DNA from: Ramazzottius varieornatus
Lineage: Eukaryota; Tardigrada; Eutardigrada; Parachela; Ramazzottiidae
Assembly (NCBI GenBank): GCA_001949185.1
Contig: BDGG01000012.1
Coordinates: forward strand, 1,630,035-1,694,034
DNA length: 64,000 nucleotides
Direction of reading: 5' to 3'
The position numbers and the translations under genes were made by a program. Shown in pieces: positions 56,535 to 64,000 of this stretch. The notes under the pieces are model-generated. The model had not been told where the DNA came from. It made no database searches and was given only the letters and a program-made list of their open reading frames with translations. Each line of letters starts with the position of its first letter. Position 1 is the first letter of the stretch.

Positions 56535-56699
56535 CGCGTAGTCACGTGACAGGCCAGTAAATATTGCGTGGCGGGGATAAAAACTTCACTGCCATCAATC
56601 AAGAATTCATCGGTAATCAAGCGTAGCAATATGCCAAAATCAAACAGCAGCGATACGAGGCTCCGGGTCTAATTCACTGGTCTGTCACGTGACTGCGCG
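56535..56699. mobile_element. Foldback element with 24 bp arms around TCACGTGAC
   Basis: The 24 bp from 56535 (CGCGTAGTCACGTGACAGGC onward) and the complement at 56676-56699 match at 22 of 24 positions. Weaker pairing continues outside the arms, so the full element may span about 56513-56730. It sits in the upstream region of the RRM protein gene. Confidence 0.6.
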
Positions 56700-56920
56700 A
56701 AATCTTAGAGGTGATACAGTATTTCGGCTTAGCCACTGTCCATTAAAAAAAACTTTGTTCTGAGATTAACCCATCCATAAAGGATGGTTCACCATGGACT
56801 TGTTCGACTACCATGAGAAAATCTCCAGGCCGGCGTTGGTAGATAGCGCTTGTGTGGCCGTGATTATCGGTGAAGCTGGGATATCAAGCGGAACCAGGCC
56901 GAGTTCTAGCGAGCCTCGCA

Positions 56921-59631
56921 ATGTTGCTCAAAGTCAAAGCCATCGCCGTGGACGACAGGAAGCTGCACCTGTCCTGTGGCGTTTTCGCCGAGTTGGCGGA
57001 AGCCACTTCAACTTTGGCAGCAACAGAGCATGTGATCGATGGGAAGCAGGTAAAGCATGTGGATTTGCCTGAAGAAGTGTTCGGCCAGTTCCGGGCTGTT
57101 TATCCCTTTTTTCGCAGGTTGACGTAAAAGCCTGCTTTGAGAACAGTCGAAGGGGACCTGATGGAATGTACCGCAGAGAAGCAACCGGCGATGCCCGAAA
57201 CGTAGGCGCTATCCGGTTTTTGCAGGCAGACTCTTCGAGGACAAAGCAGGAAAACGTTGGCTTTCTCTGTTTTTAGATGAGCGGAAATGGAGGCCCGGGT
57301 CGAAATGGGCCACAAGGAAAGACGGATCCCCAAAAGATTTTCGTGGGCGGACTGACTTTGGATACTACAAAGGAACAGCTGGAGGAAGCCCTCTCGCCAT
57401 ACGGAGAAGTATGTTCGGGGATAGCAACGAACAACGTTGTGCTTTTATAGTTCGAATACCTTATTAACAGGTTCAGCACGTCATTGTCATGATGGACACG
57501 GGTACAGGTCGCTCCAAAGGTAGTGCGCGCCATATTCCGACCCGCCAACTGGGCGTGCTTTTTCCCGATACTCCGTTCATCCTGCACTAAATCTTTGACT
57601 GTTCGACAGGCTTTGGTTTCGTGACATTTGGCGACAAAGGAATATGCGAGAATCTCGTCAAGCAGCACTTCATCGAAATAGCTGGCAAGCAGGTGAAAAC
57701 CAGAAATGCTGTGAAAACATTTACCGGTTCTGTGTGTATCATTTTTTGTAGGTGGAAATAAAGCCAGCCATCATTTCCGGGTCGAGATCCTACGAGCCCA
57801 GCGGTAATCAGCATACCGGCCAGTACAATGCTGGACCTCGTGATGGTCCGCGCAGTTACGAGGGACCGCGTCGAGGATCTTACAACCCGCGGGGTCGTGG
57901 AGGATATTATCAAGCAGGCGGGGACGCCAGCCATAACAGTCGCGGCTACGGACCGAGAGGCGACGCTGGTGCCTCTTCCTGCGCAGGAAACGGCAGAAGT
58001 CGCGGTGGCCAGAATCTGCAGTGTGAGTTCGTGTCATAAACATTCATACCCTCTTTAGTCACCACTTACCAGTTGTTCATGAGTTCTCCTTTCACTGACT
58101 TTCAGACCAAACACAAGGTTCGCCGCAATGGACTCCGTACGGTCAGTATCCGCCCAGCGTTCCCGCTGAATATTCGCCCGAGGTTTACGCTAACTTCGGT
58201 ACGTATTCTAAGTGGGTTGTGAGCTTCACCATAAAGGTCTCTCATCGTTCTCCAAGCAATGAGTCATTTTGCAGAATTATTTGCAGCGTACCCGCCAGGC
58301 TATGGCTACGATCTTCAGGGAACTCCTTATGCCGGTTACGCCTATGCGCAGTTCACGCCTCAAGGTTCGAACCGTGCAAACTCTTGCCTGTCATTTTTGC
58401 TATGAACTCTACTATCTTNNNNNNNNNNNNNNNNNNNNNNNNNNNNNNNNNNNNNNNNNNNNNNNNNNNNNNNNNNNNNNNNNNNNNNNNNNNNNNNNNN
58501 NNNNNNNNNNNNNNNNNNNNNNNNNNNNNNNNNNNNNNNNNNNNNNNNNNNNNNNNNNNNNNNNNNNNNNNNNNNNNNNNNNNNNNNNNNNNNNNNNNNN
58601 NNNNNNNNNNNNNNNNNNNNNNNNNNNNNNNNNNNNNNNNNNNNNNNNNNNNNNNNNNNNNNNNNNNNNNNNNNNNNNNNNNNNNNNNNNNNNNNNNNNN
58701 NNNNNNNNNNNNNNNNNNNNNNNNNNNNNNNNNNNNNNNNNNNNNNNNNNNNNNNNNNNNNNNNNNNNNNNNNNNNNNNNNNNNNNNNNNNNNNNNNNNN
58801 NNNNNNNNNNNNNNNNNNNNNNNNNNNNNNNNNNNNNNNNNNNNNNNNNNNNNNNNNNNNNNNNNNNNNNNNNNNNNNNNNNNNNNNNNNNNNNNNNNNN
58901 NNNNNNNNNNNNNNNNNNNNNNNNNNNNNNNNNNNNNNNNNNNNNNNNNNNNNNNNNNNNNNNNNNNNNNNNNNNNNNNNNNNNNNNNNNNNNNNNNNNN
59001 NNNNNNNNNNNNNNNNNNNNNNNNNNNNNNNNNNNNNNNNNNNNNNNNNNNNNNNNNNNNNNNNNNNNNNNNNNNNNNNNNNNNNNNNNNNNNNNNNNNN
59101 NNNNNNNNNNNNNNNNNNNNNNNNNNNNNNNNNNNNNNNNNNNNNNNNNNNNNNNNNNNNNNNNNNNNNNNNNNNNNNNNNNNNNNNNNNNNNNNNNNNN
59201 NNNNNNNNNNNNNNNNNNNNNNNNNNNNNNNNNNNNNNNNNTCTTCTCCGCCACAAATGGTAAGCTCATCTTTCCACACCTACAAGAATTTTCGGCGATT
59301 TTCTGGCCGTCTAAGACTCTCGGGGCCTTGGTTTGCCGTATCGGGATCACGAAGAAAAATTCTGCAGTGAATTCGTACAACTAACATCGCTGTTCCCGCT
59401 TTTCAGAATATGCATGCTGCAGATGTCAACCCCAGAATACTGAACCTCCATTCTACCACGCAGTTTCCGTCCATCCAGTCGCACTTTTCGCCGGTGGTGG
59501 GACCGCCTCAGCGACCGCAGGGCTTTGCCGGTAAGCAGATGCCGGACTCACCTAACAGTAGTCACCCTCCTCCTGGTCGGAATATGGGTTTGGGAGATGG
59601 GGTTATGAAGGACAATCCCTACCGCCGCTGA
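56921..59631 (+). CDS. Two-RRM RNA-binding protein, DAZAP1/hnRNP A-like, with partial first RRM and an assembly gap
   Basis: Readable exons: an open block ending at 57049, then 57118-57201, 57277-57408, 57471-57519, 57610-57692, 57752-58022, 58106-58198, 58275-58364, a gap (58419-59241), an exon ending 59259, and 59407-59631. RRM2 is complete: KIFVGGLTLDTT (RNP2), VIVMMDTGTGRSKGFGFVTF (RNP1) and EIAGKQVEIKPA. RRM1 is visible only as its second half (LAATEHVIDGKQ, VDVKAC); its RNP motifs are missing or condensed to DDRKLHLSCGVFAE. A Gly/Arg/Tyr-rich region (RRGSYNPRGRGGYY), a Pro/Tyr/Gln-rich region and the ending KDNPYRR resemble DAZAP1 (which ends HPYRR). Such proteins control mRNA splicing, transport and translation. 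The 5' end at 56921 is only an in-frame Met. Confidence 0.75.
58419..59241. other. Assembly gap (N run, 823 bases) inside the RRM protein gene
   Basis: A run of N between two exons of the RRM protein; one or more low-complexity exons are probably hidden. Confidence 0.99.
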
Positions 59632-60217
59632 ACGTCGCGCAAGAGCCTGCCTCCGAACATGACCAAAGACTAGCTGGACTTGATCAAAGAAGGTCCCTCT
59701 TTTCTGTTACTTCTAGTGCGCTTGTTTTCCTTGTTACTTGTTCCTAGTACTACGGTCTACCTCGGGAATGCCCATTCTGTAGATCTGTTCTTCACATTCC
59801 TCTTTTCAGGATTCTAACTTATAGAACTGTGGTGCAGTATTTTTCTCAAATCATACTTCACAACTGTACCCAAGCCTTCAAATATCCCAAAATATCCCAA
59901 GCCTTCAAAAGATTGATTGTCTGATGCTCGTAAATAAGACGGTGGAAATTAAGCGCTATCACGGACCATCAGCGTTAAACTCAGCCTCACTGCTAACGGT
60001 TACGAAGAATGGAAGCGAACAAAGCGAAAGACATCAGCATAATTTGGAATCAGATCCAAAGGAAAGTTGCTCGCAAAGTATTCAGAAAGAAATACAAAGT
60101 TCAAAATGTAAAAGCTATAAAATGGAAATGCTGGAAAGGAAAGAGTTTGAGTACGCAGAAAGAACATTGATGTGGCGGAAGTAAACTTCCGAGGAGTTGA
60201 TTGCGGAATGAGATTGG
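59632..60217. other. Convergent 3' region of the RRM and four-TM genes
   Basis: Contains a short direct duplication (CCTTCAAATATCCCAAAATATCCCAAGCCTTCAAA, read as two overlapping copies) near 59873. A Lys/Glu/Ser-rich frame at 59924-60184 has no motif or splice support and is not called. Confidence 0.45.
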
Positions 60218-61321
60218 TTAGCCGAGTCTCGAACGAGAGCCATGTAACGCGTCCTTTGTATCGACTTTCAGCATGGAAGCGTTCATAGCGCTTGGTCGCC
60301 GGCTAACGAGGGTACTGAAGCTCTGCGCTATCTTCAGATCAATATTCAGCCGGTGAAGCGTAATGGACGTGCTGAAGATCGCTAGCAGAACTCCAATTAG
60401 CCCACAGCCCGCTAACAAGGAATTGAAAATGGACACTTCCGTGGCGCTGATCTTGTATGACCGCGCTGGAAGGAGCAGAAACTAATTAGTTGAGCGACCT
60501 TTCCCAATTGCCGAAAACAACAAAGCAACAGTACGGAATTGAGGATAGTTTACCGTCTGGTGCGTTTGTTTTGTCGATGAGTTCGCTGGCGTGGTTATAC
60601 GTGTAAACCGCGCAAACGATCTCGCTGATGGACGAAGCTCCCAACAAGGCTCCGACAACGAAGAAGATTTTGGCCAGCATCATTCGCACAGCAAGACCGA
60701 GTTTCCTCCACAGTGTCAAGTACCCGACGACTGCGTAGGTGATGAGGAAGCAGCCGCTCCAAAAGCCGATGCTCCATCTCCAATGTAGAGAGTTATGAAC
60801 ATAAGCTGCAAGTCAGACAGATAATTATGCATCATGTGACGGAGCAATTTTCTTTTTGTGATTGACTTACTGAATGTTTGGATAGCGAACCCGGCGCATC
60901 CTGTTGCCAGTGCGATGCTGCATAAGATTAGGATAATTTGGCGGAGTGTGGGCAGATCGAAGCTGGAACGCTGCGTTACAAATCGATCGACGGACTGGAG
61001 ATCCGGCGTTAAGGCCGAAGGAACTTCCAAAAGCTGTGCCGAGTGCCGATTCTGCTTCTGAAGGTTACTGTCAACTCGTCCACGGGATGGCTGGGAACTA
61101 TCAAGACGCCCTCGGGAGGGTTTGTTGCTTGAATAATACACTCGCCGTTCGATGTTATCGTTAAAGGATAAACGTCGTGGTGTCTTGGTATCCCCGTTTC
61201 TTGTCTCACTCTTCGTGATTATAACGATCGGCGCCGCGAGAGGGGTCGGGCTGACGCTGCTGGTTAGGGGAAACGTCTCGGCTTCAGCTGCGTCTTCGGT
61301 ATAGGAAGGCATCTTGTCCAT
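60218..61321 (-). CDS. Four-transmembrane protein (tetraspan topology, family unknown)
   Basis: Three exons, 61321-60871, 60805-60554 and 60465-60218, join in phase to 316 aa. A long hydrophilic N-terminus of about 125 residues carries repeated PSRGRLDSSQ / PSRGRVDSN motifs. Four membrane segments follow: IILILCSIALATGCAGFAI, a second in exon 2 (SIGFWSGCFLITYAVVGYL), a third (KIFFVVGALLGASSISEIV) and a fourth (LLAGCGLIGVLLAIFSTSI). The C-terminal tail is Ser/Arg-rich. The spacing (TM1/TM2 close, short loops, both ends inside) is like MS4A/TMEM four-pass families, but the tetraspanin CCG motif is absent. No specific function can be assigned. Its start codon lies 19 bp from an opposite-strand microprotein ORF. 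Confidence 0.75.
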
Positions 61322-61340
61322 ATGGTGTTAATCCATCGCT

Positions 61341-61517
61341 ATGTCAAAGCAACCGGAAGGTGACGGCTGGTTTGCCAGCGACGACTTTAATATCAACGGT
61401 CTGCCCTTGGAAGCAATCTATAACGATAACAGAGATAACAGATATGACTTTGCAGCACTCATTCGCTTTGTAGAAATACAAATGCAGAATTTATTGAACG
61501 ATCAGCAGAAAGGATAG
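61341..61517 (+). CDS. Candidate microprotein, 58 aa
   Basis: An uninterrupted ORF starting MSKQPEGDGWFASDDFNING and ending LNDQQKG. It is acidic, Asn/Asp-rich at first, then has an amphipathic helix (AALIRFVEIQMQNLL). No low-complexity bias is seen. It is arranged head-to-head with the four-TM gene, start codons 19 bp apart, so the two could not both have usual non-overlapping 5' UTRs. It might be the first exon of a longer gene or a chance frame. Confidence 0.3.
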   Translation: MSKQPEGDGWFASDDFNINGLPLEAIYNDNRDNRYDFAALIRFVEIQMQNLLNDQQKG

Positions 61518-62587
61518 CTAGGTTACTGCTGTACAATGAGACTTACTTTCTGCGACGATGAAAGCGTGATCACTGTTCAGCAGCCGTCCTCGATGGAGAA
61601 GGCAACAACGATTACATTTCCAATGACTTCATTTCCTCTCCGAGCCTTACATACGATAGCTGTCAGATAAACGTCTTTTGTCACGCAAGATCGAAGACAA
61701 ACAACTGACACTGTGGTCTGCGGCACAAAACGCCGAAAACAGAATGAATAATTATGCACTTACCCGGTCTCACCAGCCTTGCCCAGAGACTGGAAACGCC
61801 CATAGAAAATCCGTTCTCTCCTCCTAACAAGCTTAGCAAGCTGTATCTAGTTGGTCTTGACTGATATTGAATCCCTCCCTACAAGATCGTCAGGATGAAA
61901 CTTCGAGCTGTAAAGAAGAGCCAATAATCATTTTCTTTCCTGAAGCTTCGAAAGCGTGAGCAAGAGCATCTGCTCAACAGATGACTGCCATTAGAAGCTA
62001 CAGTAAAGAGATGAGCACAAAAAGTGTGGGCGTGTCTACCGCCCGGGCCCAGCGGAAGCACGTGACAATTCGTCTTGACAACATGAAACGGCCGCAGATT
62101 TCATTTTCGCCACGTGCCGGGCAAACTCGTAGTCTCTTTGGGACCTTAAATTTTTACTGCCCAGTTTTCTGTTCCACTATCACATTGTGCCAAGTACTTC
62201 TTAATATGCTGCCCAAAACGTTTCCTCTATTCTTCACGGCGTAGCAAAGAACAGCTCCAAGCAGCGCGTGCGAGTAAGTATCAGAGATAGGCTAGGTTTT
62301 CGCAGCAGCGCCGCCCTGCGACAAACTCTTGTCACTTTGAACATAAAACCGGGATTCTGGACCGGGATGATGGTTAGATTTGCGGTAGCTGACTTTGAGT
62401 TTACCACCACTTGTGGAGGCCTTCAACGATGAGAATTTCCAACAACAAACAGCCCTTCCGCTTCGTAAATGACAAACCCCATAACCGTCAACAGGAAACC
62501 GAGAAGACCAACCAAAAGGAAGTAAAACACTATGTTACTATCGCAGAGTCTGACGAAACACAGGTGACTCAACAGCATATTCAAAAG
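61518..62587. other. Region between the microprotein ORF and the DUS2 3' end
   Basis: No supported gene. Plus-strand frames at about 62011-62125 and 62429-62842 look mildly coding (the second overlaps the DUS2 end) but share no motif and no clear splice link. Confidence 0.4.
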
Positions 62588-64000
62588 CTATATTTCAAAG
62601 CCAGGGATGAGATGCTTCAACGCTACCACTGTACAGGCATGTTCCGCGTCCTTCTTGGACCGGTGAGGAACTGTACTCGTGTAGGTCTTCTTGCCAACCG
62701 TCACGCTCCCGCAGAAAGCCCGACCTGCATACGTGAATTCATAGCTGGCCGAATCGATCCCATGGCCAACGCACCATTCCAAAAGGCGACTCTTGGGAGT
62801 ATGTGTATTGTTGGCTCTTTTCAATCTTTTGGAGATCGGTGAATAATCCAGGCTTTCGCTAACAATCAGACCATCTTCTGAGCACTGATCACGAGGGCGC
62901 TTTTCTGTTGGACTAGCATAGATTATAGCCCCTCTATCTTCGAGCGACTGGTCATTCGGATCTCTTCCTCTCAGACGGATCTGTTCGTCGTAGTACTTCT
63001 CATAGTGGAATATCTCGCAGATCTCCCTAAAGTCTCTGGTAGCTAAGAACTGCTGTCCTCTGGGTGTACTAGTGTCTCCGAAGAGCTGCTGGATCGCGTA
63101 TTTAGTGTTTCGGTAGGAGCAGTCAAAGTCGATAGCTTTCTTCATGTAGTCGGAAATCATCTGTTCGCGAGGTAGCTGGCCCTCCTTCCGAAATAAGGAA
63201 GGATTCCGCTGCACGGCTCTGGCCAACATCACGGAAGAAGCACCACAAGCTAGGCGGAACTTTTCTATGTCTTCGTACGAGTGTACATCGGCGGAGCCTC
63301 CATTCGCGATGACCGGAATACTGATGGTGGAAGCTATAATTCGGATGGCTTCACAGTTGTTGACGTGACGAGGTCGTTCCTGAAGGACAGGAACAATGCA
63401 TGTCAATGATCCACGTTGTTAGAAGTTTCAAGTGAAGCTGGCCGTGACGTCACCACGAAGCCCGTATATTCAGTCATTACGTATTATGTGTACCGTACAT
63501 TCCGTGACGTTTTAGGTTCTTATAAACAGGTCGTATTGTGAACTTGCGCATGGTTTTGATCTCGCTGGCTAAAGTACAAAACGATTACCTCTTTCGTCCG
63601 GCCATGAACAGCCAAAGCATCGACACCTGTAGTTTCGATCCTCTTCACCAGTTCCAGAGTATCCTCCATCCGTGGAAGCAGTCGGATTTTACAAGTGAGC
63701 GATTTGGAAAAGACAGCGCGACACTGGCGAAGAATCTGTTCAATGAGCTCTGGATTCTTCAGCAGTGCCGCTCCCATCCCACCTTTCACACTGTAGTCTT
63801 TTGGACATCCCATGTTAATGTCCAGACCTGCGATGTCCCGTTCCATCATTGCGGCCACTGCTGCGGCTTGTTCAGGAACAGCTGTGCCAATTTGCAGGAC
63901 GACTCTTTCTGCTTCGTCCGGATGAGTGCGGAAGATGATTTCACCGTCAGTGTGAACGTAGTCTATGGTACCAAAAACAGGATTTTCGACTCGCCGACAC
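62588..64000 (-). CDS. DUS2: tRNA-dihydrouridine synthase 2 with C-terminal dsRBD (partial, runs off the window)
   Basis: Two readable exons: one from beyond 64000 to 63599, and 63379-62588 with the stop. They join in phase at HGRTKE|ERPRHVN. The FMN-binding TIM barrel shows VLQIGTAVPEQAAAVA, the signature DINMGCPKDYSVKGGMGAALL (read in pieces: DINMGCPK with the catalytic Cys, then KGGMGAALL), TCKIRLLPRMEDTLELV, DALAVHGRTKE, SIPVIANGGS and SSVMLARAVQRNPS. The C-terminal double-stranded RNA-binding domain, specific to the DUS2 type, is present (LLEWCVGHG, YTSTVPHRSKKDAEH). The enzyme reduces uridine 20 of tRNA. The N-terminal exons lie outside the window. Confidence 0.95.

Noticed and set aside
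58219-59384. Long frames spanning the 823-base N run, both strands
   Set aside because: They are made almost entirely of unknown bases and have no meaning as coding sequence.
59924-60184. Plus-strand Lys/Glu/Ser-rich frame of 86 codons
   Set aside because: AT-rich 3' region, no motif, no promoter or splice evidence.
62411-62842. Plus-strand 143-codon frame overlapping the DUS2 end
   Set aside because: Its second half is antisense to well-supported DUS2 coding sequence; the first half has no recognisable domain.
1-64000. CRISPR arrays, tRNA or rRNA genes, bacterial operons
   Set aside because: No direct-repeat/spacer array or rRNA motif was seen and the genes have spliceosomal introns. I could not run a tRNA scan, so a tRNA cannot be fully excluded.

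Overview
The window is nuclear DNA from a small-genome animal. Genes are split by mostly 50-150 bp GT-AG introns, lie on both strands, and encode animal-type proteins (UPF1, HAX1, YPEL5, MAGI, PP2A B'' subunit, a class A GPCR, DUS2). The sequence does not fix the phylum; a compact invertebrate such as a tardigrade would fit, but that is a guess. There are two assembly gaps (9097-9254 and 58419-59241). All exon models were built by reading GT-AG borders and keeping codon phase across each junction; none is backed by transcripts.

Layout. 0-17.4 kb is dense housekeeping sequence: a PG-rich protein (-), a small membrane ORF (+), YPEL5 (-), HAX1 (+), a PEBP (-), UPF1 (+) and PPP2R3 (-). 17.4-24.8 kb is gene-poor, with one serine-rich minus-strand exon candidate. 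24.8-31.2 kb is a 16-exon MAGI scaffold gene. 31.9-48.5 kb is a cluster of secreted or membrane genes: a GH65 (PGGHG/acid-trehalase-like) gene, a six-repeat Cu-only-SOD-like protein on the other strand, and a second GH65 gene whose exons join in phase into one polypeptide with two GH65 units. The first of those units has lost all three acidic active-site residues. 50.9-55.1 kb is a peptide-type GPCR with a 2.7 kb intron that holds an apparent nested minus-strand gene and a perfect foldback element. 55-57 kb is rich in inverted-repeat elements. 57-59.6 kb is an RRM protein with a DAZAP1-like ending. 60.2-61.5 kb is a four-TM protein with a microprotein ORF head-to-head. 62.6-64 kb is DUS2, cut by the window end.

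Functional threads. UPF1 (nonsense-mediated decay), the RRM protein and DUS2 act on RNA. MAGI and PPP2R3 belong to junction scaffolding and phosphatase signalling. The 31.9-48.5 kb block is extracellular in character: GH65 enzymes of this subgroup remove glucose from glucosyl-galactosyl-hydroxylysine of collagen, and SOD-repeat proteins are secreted or membrane-tethered. Whether they act together is untested.
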